Shown here one piece after another: positions 24,490 through 31,875 of a stretch of 35,499 nt of DNA; position 1 is the first letter of the stretch, and the number at the start of each line of letters is the position of its first letter. A model generated the notes under the pieces. It made no database searches. It saw only the letters and a program-made list of their open reading frames with translations, and was not told where the DNA came from. The DNA comes from Caballeronia udeis (GTDB taxonomy: Bacteria > Pseudomonadota > Gammaproteobacteria > Burkholderiales > Burkholderiaceae), in NCBI RefSeq assembly GCF_001544555.2, contig NZ_FCOK02000093.1, positions 1-35,499 of the forward strand. The letters are read 5' to 3'. The position numbers and the translations under genes were made by a program.

Positions 24490-24921
24490 CTACACCCTGT
24501 CCGCATTCGTCCCATTCGCATACACGTCATCGTCTGGGACGGGTCGCGCAATGCAGATGAAGCCGTCTTTCACACTCACCGGATATACGCGGATTGGCAG
24601 CACAGCAGGAAAAGCGGTCGGTTCGCCAGTGCGCAGACAGAATGCGCCGCTGTGCCACGGACATTCGACCTGTCCGTCGCTCACCATCCCTTCCGATAAC
24701 GAAGCATCTCCATGACTGCAGGCATCCTCCGTGACGAAGAACGAGTCGTCGGCATGAAACACCGCGAGCGGCGCGACGCCCGCCGGTTCGACGCGCAACG
24801 AGCCTGCACGTCGCACGTCCTCAGCCCTGCAAAGCTGCAGCAATTGCCGGTCGTTGGATTTCCCGCATGCATCGCTTGAGTCCAGATGTTTTGGCGCACA
24901 CGCGGCGCGCGTATCAGTCAT
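24490..24921 (-). CDS. Rieske-type [2Fe-2S] ferredoxin
   Basis: A 143-residue soluble electron carrier between the reductase at 31876-32892 and the dioxygenase at 28202-29536. The cluster ligands are Cys68-x-His70 (CSHGDASLSEG) and Cys87-x2-His90 (CPWHSGAFCLRTGEP). An N-terminal extension of about 25 residues precedes the usual start at 'LLQLCRAEDV'; BphF-type proteins are about 105-110 residues. The ATG overlaps the TGA of the amidohydrolase (ATGA). A plant-type [2Fe-2S] flavoprotein reductase plus a separate Rieske ferredoxin is the class III, naphthalene-dioxygenase-like arrangement. Confidence 0.87.
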   Translation of the reverse strand: MTDTRAACAPKHLDSSDACGKSNDRQLLQLCRAEDVRRAGSLRVEPAGVAPLAVFHADDSFFVTEDACSHGDASLSEGMVSDGQVECPWHSGAFCLRTGEPTAFPAVLPIRVYPVSVKDGFICIARPVPDDDVYANGTNADRV

Positions 24922-25925
24922 GGTGTCACTCCGAGAAAATTTTCGGCATTGGTGTGAAGAATGAGTTCAGCCTGGTCAGCGTTAACAACGCGAAGTACGG
25001 AATCGACAGGTTCGGGGTCAGCGATATCAAATGGGTAGTCCGATCCGGCAAGTATTTGAGTGGCGCCAAATTGCTCGATCATGTGGCGCAATTGTCGGGG
25101 GTCGTAGACGAGGCTGTCATAGAACAGTCGCTGGGCAATTACACGCGGATCCTCCTCGAACTGACTGCGTATCGCCTCAATGTTCTGCCATGCATGCGCG
25201 AGCCGCGGTAGCACTGCGCCGAACGCTCCGCCGCCGTGGCTGAAAGCTATCCGTAGCGCTGGATGCCGGGTGAACAAACCGCCTGTCACCGCCGAACAGA
25301 TTGCGAATGACACCTCACACGGAAACGACACGACGGCGCGCAACGACAACGGACCTACGAGTCGTTCATCGCCGATCGGCCGGATTGCGTGAACAAAGAT
25401 ACAAGCGCCCAGCCTTTCCGCCGTGGCGAAAAATTCTTCAAACGACGGGTCCCCGATAGGCAGCCCATTGATGTTGGACCCGATCTCGACACCACGGAAA
25501 CAGCCACTTTCCATCAACGCTTCCAGTACCCGGCACGCGAGCGCCGGGTACTGCAACGGCACAGCACCCAAGCCAACGAACCGGCACGGCGCGCGCTGCA
25601 CGAGCTTACCGATCTCTTCGTTGATGAAGTTACACATTGTCGCGCCGTCTTCGACGGGCAACCAGTATGAAAGCAGTTCTGGCATCGGCGATACAACCTG
25701 CACGTCCACACCAGCACGCAACATGTCAGCCTCCCGGCGGGCGCCGTCCCACGCGGCAGCCGATACCTTACGAAACGGTTTTCCCGAAATTGTGATCTGT
25801 GCGTGTCCACACGTGAGGTGATGACACGTAGGCCAAGGTACGTTCACTCCTTTTCCGGCGTAAGCCGGGAAGTGTTCCGGCACAAAATGGGTATGGCAAT
25901 CGTAGGTGCGTCGGTCGTGAGTCAT
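24918..25925 (-). CDS. ACMSD-like amidohydrolase-family decarboxylase
   Basis: A 335-residue protein of the amidohydrolase superfamily, close to 2-amino-3-carboxymuconate-6-semialdehyde decarboxylase. Predicted zinc ligands are His11 and His13 (DCHTHFVP), His179 (FVHAIRP), His230 (FSHGGGAFG) and Asp296 (GSDYPFD). Each is exactly two residues beyond the ligands I remember for the Pseudomonas fluorescens enzyme (His9, His11, His177, His228, Asp294). Arg52 in GKPFRKV and Arg241 in LPRLAHAW sit near its substrate-carboxylate arginines. The ATG at 25925 begins the conserved metal motif; the longer frame is unsupported. Between the dehydrogenase and ferredoxin genes, it probably removes the carboxyl from a 3-carboxy-2-hydroxymuconate-type ring-fission product. 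Confidence 0.82.
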   Translation of the reverse strand: MTHDRRTYDCHTHFVPEHFPAYAGKGVNVPWPTCHHLTCGHAQITISGKPFRKVSAAAWDGARREADMLRAGVDVQVVSPMPELLSYWLPVEDGATMCNFINEEIGKLVQRAPCRFVGLGAVPLQYPALACRVLEALMESGCFRGVEIGSNINGLPIGDPSFEEFFATAERLGACIFVHAIRPIGDERLVGPLSLRAVVSFPCEVSFAICSAVTGGLFTRHPALRIAFSHGGGAFGAVLPRLAHAWQNIEAIRSQFEEDPRVIAQRLFYDSLVYDPRQLRHMIEQFGATQILAGSDYPFDIADPEPVDSVLRVVNADQAELILHTNAENFLGVTP

Positions 25926-25950
25926 ATCTAATCCGTTCCGGGAAATGTCT

Positions 25951-26724
25951 TTACAGCATCGTGCTTCCGCCGTTGATCGAAACAACCTGGCCCGTGATGA
26001 ACGCCGCGTCTTCGCTCGCCAGATAAGCCACCAGGCTGGCTATCTCGCTCGCTTTAACAGCACGTCCTTTGGGTACGATGCCTAGCACCTTCCCGGTCAA
26101 CTCCGGCTGTTCCTGCATACGGGTACGCAACCGCTCCGAATCGACCACACACGGAGCAACAGTGTTGACAGTAATGTCCTGCGCGGCGAATTCGCGCGCA
26201 AGACCGGTGGTCATCCCATGCACACCACCCTTCGCAGCGTTGTAGCCAGCGTGGTCCCACAAACCGTTTCGTACCGAGTCCGCGCCGATGTTGACGATGC
26301 GTCCGAAACTCTGCTTACGCATATGCGGCAGTGCGAAGTATGAACACCAGATGGCGGTCCACAAGTTACGGTCCACCGTCTCGCGCAAGGTCTGTGGTGT
26401 GTGTTCGAGAAATGGCCGAATGATCCCCCCGCCGGCATTGTTCACGAGGATGTCAAGCCGCCCCCATCGCTCAACCGCGCGGTCAATGACCTCGTTGGCT
26501 CCCGCCTCGTGCGACAGATCGCTCACCACATGCAATACCTGCGCCGAAGTCGCTGCCACGATTTCTGTGGCAGTCTGCTCGACGCTCGATGCAATGTCGG
26601 TCACTAGAACGTGCGCGCCGCGCGCCGCGAGCAACAGCGCAATGGCCCTGCCAACACCCCCCGTTCCCTGGCCGGCGCCGGTGACAATTGCGACCCGTCC
26701 ACGCAATGATTCCAGGTCGCTCAT
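25951..26724 (-). CDS. Short-chain dehydrogenase, probable cis-dihydrodiol dehydrogenase
   Basis: A 257-residue classical SDR. The NAD-binding motif is TGAGQGTGGVGRAIA, three residues longer than the usual TGAGQGIGRAIA. 'NNAGGG' follows, then the catalytic Ser-Tyr-Lys group in GADSVRNGLWDHAGYNAAKGG and the C-terminal 'AAFITGQVVSINGGS'. Next to the dioxygenase and extradiol genes it most likely rearomatises the cis-dihydrodiol to a catechol (BphB/CmtB role); the SDR family alone does not prove this. The ATG at 26724 follows the extradiol stop by one base. The longer open frame upstream overlaps that gene and is rejected. Confidence 0.83.
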   Translation of the reverse strand: MSDLESLRGRVAIVTGAGQGTGGVGRAIALLLAARGAHVLVTDIASSVEQTATEIVAATSAQVLHVVSDLSHEAGANEVIDRAVERWGRLDILVNNAGGGIIRPFLEHTPQTLRETVDRNLWTAIWCSYFALPHMRKQSFGRIVNIGADSVRNGLWDHAGYNAAKGGVHGMTTGLAREFAAQDITVNTVAPCVVDSERLRTRMQEQPELTGKVLGIVPKGRAVKASEIASLVAYLASEDAAFITGQVVSINGGSTML

Positions 26725-26725
26725 C

Positions 26726-27706
26726 CTAGCCGCCATTTTGCGACACGCTTGCCGAAGCTGGCACGTCTTCCGCATCGGCGTGGAAGTCCGCAGGTTCGAT
26801 CTCACCGGCGATGCCTTTGCGCTTGTCGAGCATGCTGCCCCAGTAGTCGATCGACTCGGGCACCGGTGCCAGCATACGGGGCTTGCGGGCGTCCATGCCC
26901 GGCGGAAACTCTTCCATGCCATAGCTGTACTCGACAGTCATACCATCTGGGTCAAGGAAGTACAGAAACACACTTCCCGAGGGCGGGTGCCGCCCCGGCC
27001 CATGCACAATTGGTATGCTTTCCTTCGTAAAGCGCGCGATGCCACGGCCAACGTCATCAATCTCGCTGACCATGAAGTTGATGTGATGCAAACCCGCCTC
27101 GGCGCCGTGGCCTAGCGCCATCGAGTGATGAAACGGATTGGGTGGACAGCGGAGGAAATACGCTTTCGAATCCACGAAATCTGACAAGGCGAAGCCCAGC
27201 ACGCTCATGAAAAACTCAGCAGTCGACTTGATATCAGGTGAACGGATGCCGATATGGCCGAGGCGTTGGATCTTCGCGACCGTGGGAACGAAGGGCTGTC
27301 CACCAAATGCCTCCATACCCGAGAAAAACTCCAGCGTCACGCCAGTCACTGGCTCGACTATCTGGAAAGCACCATCGGCGGCTTTGGCTACGTAATGCTC
27401 CTGCTGGACTTCATGGGTCGCCAGTCCGCGACCTTGCACGCGGTCTCTCAGGTCCCGCAACGCCACACTGTCCGCCATCTCGAACGCGATGCGCTTCAGT
27501 CCGGGTTTCGCCGCTGTGTAGAGCACCATGCAGTGATGCGCGTAGCCGCAGCGAAGGTACAGCTCGCCCAGCGGCCCCTTACCGGAAAACTGCAGTCCCA
27601 CTTCGTGCTCGTAGAAATGTCTGGACGCCGCTAGGTCCGTCACGTTCAGCGCAACATAGGCGAGCCTGTCGTATTGCGGCGCGACGCCGCCTGAATTCTG
27701 ATTCAT
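26726..27706 (-). CDS. Type I extradiol ring-cleavage dioxygenase (two-domain VOC)
   Basis: A 326-residue two-domain vicinal-oxygen-chelate enzyme. The N-terminal domain (about 13-130) is the non-catalytic copy. The C-terminal domain holds the Fe(II) ligands His151 (RLGHIGI), His207 (AGLHHINF) and Glu259 (GMTVEYS), plus the acid-base pair region 'PFHHSMALG'. It cleaves a catechol next to its hydroxyls to a yellow muconate semialdehyde or ketone. Length and layout fit BphC, CmtC and 3-substituted catechol dioxygenases. A 50-residue tail after Glu259 is somewhat long. The ATG at 27706 has AGAGGT upstream. With an ACMSD-like decarboxylase nearby, a carboxylated catechol is the best guess for substrate. 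Confidence 0.87.
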   Translation of the reverse strand: MNQNSGGVAPQYDRLAYVALNVTDLAASRHFYEHEVGLQFSGKGPLGELYLRCGYAHHCMVLYTAAKPGLKRIAFEMADSVALRDLRDRVQGRGLATHEVQQEHYVAKAADGAFQIVEPVTGVTLEFFSGMEAFGGQPFVPTVAKIQRLGHIGIRSPDIKSTAEFFMSVLGFALSDFVDSKAYFLRCPPNPFHHSMALGHGAEAGLHHINFMVSEIDDVGRGIARFTKESIPIVHGPGRHPPSGSVFLYFLDPDGMTVEYSYGMEEFPPGMDARKPRMLAPVPESIDYWGSMLDKRKGIAGEIEPADFHADAEDVPASASVSQNGG

Positions 27707-27719
27707 ATGCGACCTCTTT

Positions 27720-28205
27720 TTAGAGAATAATCGTTAGCTTGTCTTGCGGCCGCAGTGCCTCGATACCCAGCATTGCGCGCTTTGAATGAATTTTGATGCC
27801 ACCCTGTACGTTGGTACTCATCTCGTACCTGCTGTGCCCTGGAAATACGTCGAATTTGGCGCCGCGTGCACGATAAACGACAAACGTGCTCCTCACCGAG
27901 AGTCGCTCGGCATCAACAGCGGTGATTGCGATGTTGCTGATCAGATGTGTCGTCACCGATTTGGGAAATTCCGCATGAGCCGTGTTCTTCATCAGACGGA
28001 TCGCGCGCTCGCGGATGCGATCGCGGTCATCGTAAATCAGGAACAACGTGTGCGAAGGATCACCCTCCGGTTCACTGGGCGGTGGAACGAGATAGACACC
28101 GTCATCGGCGAAGAGATCGGCCCATTCTCGCAGTTGCCACGTATCGAGAAGATGAGCTTCGTAATACAGGAACTCACTGACCGCGTTGATCGAAGGCGCA
28201 TTCAT
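27720..28205 (-). CDS. Aromatic-ring-hydroxylating dioxygenase small (beta) subunit
   Basis: A 161-residue beta subunit with the SnoaL-like fold: 'SEFLYYEAHLLDTWQLREWADLFADDGVYLVPP', 'LFLIYDDRDRIRERAIRL', 'SNIAITAVDAERLSVRSTFVVYRAR' and a C-terminal 'KRAMLGIEALRPQDKLTIIL'. It supports the alpha3-beta3 hexamer and carries no metal site. The start overlaps the alpha-subunit stop by ATGA, so the two are coupled. It differs clearly from the TphA3-like protein in this window, showing that the two oxygenases are separate systems. Confidence 0.88.
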   Translation of the reverse strand: MNAPSINAVSEFLYYEAHLLDTWQLREWADLFADDGVYLVPPPSEPEGDPSHTLFLIYDDRDRIRERAIRLMKNTAHAEFPKSVTTHLISNIAITAVDAERLSVRSTFVVYRARGAKFDVFPGHSRYEMSTNVQGGIKIHSKRAMLGIEALRPQDKLTIIL

Positions 28206-29536
28206 CGGGCGACTCCTTCGCGGGGAGTTCGTGACATCAGTTCGCGCCAGCGGCGCCAGAACACCCTCATCTGCAGTTCATCGGACTTGAATGGCTTATC
28301 TCGCAACATGCCGCGAGAGAGGTCGTTCCATTCGTTGCCGCCTACGTTTTCATAGCCGCGCTGGCACATTTCGAGCATCTCGACGTCATCGGGTGTGGCA
28401 AACCCTGCCGGTCCCAGGAATTCCAGATAATTTTTCAACCGTCGATCGCGTGACGCGGCGCTTTCCGCCCGGGGGGCAAGAGCCCACGCGTTGATATCGA
28501 TTCGGCCCGGAGCAATTGGATAGAACGTGCGGATCGTAATCGCCATAATGTCGTTGATGACCAGATTCGGGAAAATCAGGAGATTGCGATCGCCCCGCGT
28601 GACGACCTCTCCCCGCTCGGCGCCGAGTCGCTCCAGCGTCTCGCGCTCGATCTGCTCAATTTCTGCGCGCGCGTCTTCGCCAAAGCCCGGTACCCAGCGC
28701 GCATACGGCCGTCCCCAAGGCATGTTTCCAACAGACTCCGCGACTGCGTGCCCATTTCCAAGGTCGCGCACATTGCCAAACGTGAGCGCTGGATCGAACT
28801 GCGGAGCCGCTCCGTCCCGCGTTTTCAGATAATCCAGATATGATGCGTGCGTGGTGGCGCCGTGATAACCGTCCGCACTGTTCTCCTGCAACAACTTCCA
28901 ATTCGCCGGCGAACTATATTCCTGAGTTCCGCCCACAATCTCCATACCTTGAGCACCCTGGTCGGCCACATACTCCAGGTAGGGTTTCGCATCGGCCAGA
29001 TAATCGGACAGCGATGTGACCTCCGAATCGAAGCAGATAAAAATGAAGTCACGAAACGCATCCAGACGTGGTACGCCCTTCAGATTCATCGAACCATCAT
29101 CGTTGAAGCTCTCGGGCACCGCGTCGCGTCCCGGAACGTTAACGAGTCGACCATCGCTGTCGTAGACCCAGCCGTGATAAGGACACTGGAATGCCGACTT
29201 GCGGCCCGCCGCTTCGCGGCATACCTGCGCACCGCGATGCGAGCACGAATTGAAAAACGCTTTGAACTCGTTGGTTTTGGTCCGCGTCAGCAGGACATCC
29301 CTGCCGCCGACCATTCGCCGGACAAAACTCTGCGCCGCCGGCAACTCAGATGCATGCCCCATGTAAAGCCAGCACCTATCGAAGATGCGATCGCGCTCTA
29401 GCGCGAGGATGCCATCATCGCGAAACACACTCCGATGCACTTTGAACTGGCCGCGCTCGCCGTTGTCTACGATGAGATCCGCTAACGTGGTATCAGACGG
29501 TATCGTCGCAATTGGGCTTTGAAAGAAATTTGACAT
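28202..29536 (-). CDS. Aromatic-ring-hydroxylating dioxygenase large (alpha) subunit (p-cumate/anthranilate dioxygenase-like)
   Basis: A 444-residue Rieske oxygenase alpha subunit. The cluster ligands are Cys98-x-His100 (NSCSHRGAQVC) and Cys118-x2-His121 (CPYHGWVYDSDG). The Fe(II) site is His225 and His230 with bridging Asp222 (ENSADGYHGATTH), and a third ligand near Asp383-384 (ATPDDVEMLE). 'NSCSHRGAQVCRE', 'YLEYVADQ' and 'QEYSSPANWKLL.ENS.DGYH' resemble, from memory, CmtAb (p-cumate 2,3-dioxygenase) and AndAc (anthranilate dioxygenase). I therefore expect dihydroxylation of an aromatic carboxylate. The ATG at 29536 begins family-like sequence 8 bases after the hydrolase stop; the longer frame is not supported. 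Confidence 0.87.
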   Translation of the reverse strand: MSNFFQSPIATIPSDTTLADLIVDNGERGQFKVHRSVFRDDGILALERDRIFDRCWLYMGHASELPAAQSFVRRMVGGRDVLLTRTKTNEFKAFFNSCSHRGAQVCREAAGRKSAFQCPYHGWVYDSDGRLVNVPGRDAVPESFNDDGSMNLKGVPRLDAFRDFIFICFDSEVTSLSDYLADAKPYLEYVADQGAQGMEIVGGTQEYSSPANWKLLQENSADGYHGATTHASYLDYLKTRDGAAPQFDPALTFGNVRDLGNGHAVAESVGNMPWGRPYARWVPGFGEDARAEIEQIERETLERLGAERGEVVTRGDRNLLIFPNLVINDIMAITIRTFYPIAPGRIDINAWALAPRAESAASRDRRLKNYLEFLGPAGFATPDDVEMLEMCQRGYENVGGNEWNDLSRGMLRDKPFKSDELQMRVFWRRWRELMSRTPREGVAR

Positions 29537-29544
29537 GGTTTGCT

Positions 29545-30447
29545 TTACTGACAAAGAAAATCGACGTGATGCCTGACGAAGGCTTCGGGCTCCTCCCATT
29601 GCGGCCAATGCGCACTACCAGACAGCACGACCATGCGATGGTCCGGGATATATTTAGCTGCTTCGGCGGCCCGCTCGGCGGATTGGCCCGGATTGTGCCC
29701 AGTCCATATCAGTAGCGTCGGGCACGCCACGTCTCGTAGCGACGACGAATTTAGCCAGGTGTCGTCCCATGCTCCGCTCACGAGTGATCCCATCACTGTC
29801 TGGGCGATGCCGGCCAGTATTTTCGCTCGCCCAGGTTGCGCATAGATGTCGTATCGGATGTCAATCAATTCGGGGGTCACACTCATCTCGGGATTGAGCA
29901 TCAACCACGCCAACCGCTTCGCAATCGCTTCCCGCGTCAACGCCGAAGAAGCCTGCCTGGAACGTTCTAGTCCGTCCTGAACCTGCTGTTTTCCCTGGGC
30001 ATCCAGAGGCATCGGAATGCCGGTGTTCAACACTAGGCGCCTGACGCGCTCGGGGTTTTCGATGGCATACCAGCTTGCGACAACAGCCCCGAGTGATTCA
30101 CCCGACAAGATCACCGGACCGGATGTGACTGTGTCGATAAAATCCGAGACATGCGCCTTGAGAGCTTCGATTTCAATTTCTACGTTGGCTGTGTCGGTAT
30201 AGCCGTGACCAAGCATATCCAACGCATAAACGTGAAATCGCTCTGCCAACTTGCCGATCACGCGCAGGTAACCATCAGCGTGACCTCCTGTACCGTGCAG
30301 CAGAATGAGCGGCTCTCCCTCCCCTGCTTCGAGGACCCGCGTGCGGATCCCCTTTACGTCGTAGTAGGATTGAGCAAACGGTACGCCTGCCAACTGCGCC
30401 CATACCGACTTCGGCAATACCTCGCCGGCTATGATTTCTTGAGTCAT
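29545..30447 (-). CDS. Alpha/beta hydrolase, probable meta-cleavage product hydrolase
   Basis: A 300-residue alpha/beta hydrolase of the BphD/MhpC/CmtE group that splits a C-C bond in a ring-fission product to give 2-hydroxypentadienoate and an acid. The oxyanion loop is HGTGGHADG, the nucleophile Ser118 (SGESLGAV), and the catalytic His280 is in GSAHWPQWEEPEAF, typical of the group. The usual acidic residue position reads Asn252 (WTGHNPGQS) rather than Asp; this may be subfamily-specific. I choose the ATG at 30447, which has AGGTGAT upstream, over a GTG at 30456 with no room for a ribosome site. It is the second gene of the array, just before the dioxygenase alpha subunit. Confidence 0.83.
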   Translation of the reverse strand: MTQEIIAGEVLPKSVWAQLAGVPFAQSYYDVKGIRTRVLEAGEGEPLILLHGTGGHADGYLRVIGKLAERFHVYALDMLGHGYTDTANVEIEIEALKAHVSDFIDTVTSGPVILSGESLGAVVASWYAIENPERVRRLVLNTGIPMPLDAQGKQQVQDGLERSRQASSALTREAIAKRLAWLMLNPEMSVTPELIDIRYDIYAQPGRAKILAGIAQTVMGSLVSGAWDDTWLNSSSLRDVACPTLLIWTGHNPGQSAERAAEAAKYIPDHRMVVLSGSAHWPQWEEPEAFVRHHVDFLCQ

Positions 30448-30535
30448 CGAGATCACCTGACTTGAAGGATAGAGGCGCCGCTACACTGCCCGCCGGGTAA
30501 CCGACGGGCAATCAAGTGCAACGACGCGGTTTGGA

Positions 30536-31612
30536 TCAGTTGAGGTTAACGTTGGGTTGCTTCATTAGTGCGTCCCATTTCGCAACATCGGTCTTGATAC
30601 GGTTAGCAAACTGATCGGGACCTGACACTGCAGGTATGAACCCGAGCGACAGGAGTTTTTCCCTCACGTCTGGAAGGCTCGCGGCGGTCGCAATCTGCTG
30701 GTGGAGTCTCTCAACCACTACACGCGGCGTGCCCGCAGGCGCCAGTACGCCGAACCATCCAACAGCCGAGAACCGCGGAATCGCCGTTTCCGCAATCGCC
30801 GGGACCTCTGGTAGAAACGGAAGTCGATTAATACTACTAACCGCTAGTGCTATAACTTTTCCTGATTTAAGATACGGCGACGCATCCAGATACGTGGCGA
30901 ACATCGAGTTGATACGGCCGGCGAGCAGATCCTGCAGTGCTTCCGGCGCCCCCTTGTAAGGGACATGAACCAATTTTACGTTCGCGGCGGTCGCAAACAG
31001 CTCACCTGTGACGTGTGAGAATGAACCGATGCCAGTGGAACCGAAGCTAATCGCGCCGGGATGGGCCATTGCCTCCCTCACGAAATCGTTGACCGTCTTC
31101 GCCGGAGACGAAGCGTTGACAACAAGAATCAAAGGCTGCTCGGCAACAAGGGCAACCGGTTGAAAATCTCGAACCGGGTCATAGGCAAGCTTCTGCTGGC
31201 CAAGCTTTTCACGCACGCTCGGTGCAATGGCGTTTGGTCCGTTATTGCCGAAGCCCACGGTGTAGCCATCGGGCCTGGAGTGGGCAACGATATCCATGCC
31301 GAGTTCGCCACTCGCACCCGGCCTGTTGAGTAACACCACCGGCTGGCCGAGACCAGTCGACACCTTGCTCATCAGCACGCGGGCGATGATGTCGGTTGTG
31401 CCCCCCGCCGGATAAGGCACAACCATCCGCACTGGCCTGTCCGGATAGTCGGTGGCCCAGGCGCCTCCAGCAACCAAGGTCGAAGCACACCATCCACAGG
31501 TGAATACCGCCTTCACGATGTGCCGGCACGCATTCGCAAACCTGCCACGCGTTGGCTTCCGTTGACACCCCCTGCGGTACACCTCTGTCTCAAGCCTGTT
31601 GCCTATAGCCAT
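30536..31612 (-). CDS. TctC/Bug-family periplasmic substrate-binding protein
   Basis: A 358-residue binding protein of the tripartite tricarboxylate transporter family, with 'YPDRPVRMVVPYPAGGTTDIIARVL', 'NRPGASGELGMDIVA', 'VPYKGAPEALQDLLAGRI' and 'GWFGVLAPAGTP'. The signal peptide has an unusually long charged n-region (about 33 residues) before 'AVFTCGWCASTLVAGGAWA'. Even so, AAGGAGACATCAG before the ATG at 31612 supports that start. As the first gene of the array it probably delivers the pathway substrate to TctBA, encoded 11 kb downstream. In the tph cluster of Comamonas a protein of this family (TphC) does the same for terephthalate. Confidence 0.88.
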   Translation of the reverse strand: MAIGNRLETEVYRRGCQRKPTRGRFANACRHIVKAVFTCGWCASTLVAGGAWATDYPDRPVRMVVPYPAGGTTDIIARVLMSKVSTGLGQPVVLLNRPGASGELGMDIVAHSRPDGYTVGFGNNGPNAIAPSVREKLGQQKLAYDPVRDFQPVALVAEQPLILVVNASSPAKTVNDFVREAMAHPGAISFGSTGIGSFSHVTGELFATAANVKLVHVPYKGAPEALQDLLAGRINSMFATYLDASPYLKSGKVIALAVSSINRLPFLPEVPAIAETAIPRFSAVGWFGVLAPAGTPRVVVERLHQQIATAASLPDVREKLLSLGFIPAVSGPDQFANRIKTDVAKWDALMKQPNVNLN

Positions 31613-31653
31613 CTGATGTCTCCTTCGTTTTCAGTAAGATAGAATGTATATAT

Positions 31654-31664
31654 TGGTCTGTCCA
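31654..31664. promoter_or_regulatory. Putative GntR/FadR operator, binding-protein-gene side
   Basis: TGGTCTGTCCA lies 42 bases upstream of the tctC-type start. It differs by one base from the TGGTCNGACCA palindrome typical of FadR-subfamily regulators. On the minus strand it directly precedes an AT-rich stretch (ATATATACATTCTAT) that could be the -10 region, so binding there would repress. A reverse-oriented copy lies at 31792-31802. Confidence 0.5.
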
Positions 31665-31791
31665 TTCGTTTTTCCATTATTCGAGCTATCGTTTTCCCTC
31701 AGGCATCCGCATGCAAATTTGATGGGAGCAATGGTGGAAGGGGTGCGAGGACGGGCGCGCTCCGGATTTTTTGTACGTTACTCTTGCGAAT

Positions 31792-31802
31792 TGGACAGAC
31801 CA
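31792..31802. promoter_or_regulatory. Putative GntR/FadR operator, reductase-gene side
   Basis: TGGACAGACCA is the exact reverse complement of TGGTCTGTCCA at 31654-31664; the flanks (GCGAAT/ATTCG) match as well for several bases. It directly precedes a possible -10 (TATCCT, 31808-31813) of the rightward reductase gene. The two sites therefore sit symmetrically at the two divergent promoters. The regulator is probably the GntR protein encoded at 32983-33744. Confidence 0.5.
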
Positions 31803-31875
31803 TTAACTATCCTTACTATTTTTCTAATTTTCAGATACTTGAATCCAAAGATCACATCAGAGGAATGAACCCACC

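Noticed and set aside
31644..31868. A 74-codon frame in the divergent promoter region
   Set aside because: It overlaps the two operator-like sites, has no ribosome site and no family resemblance.
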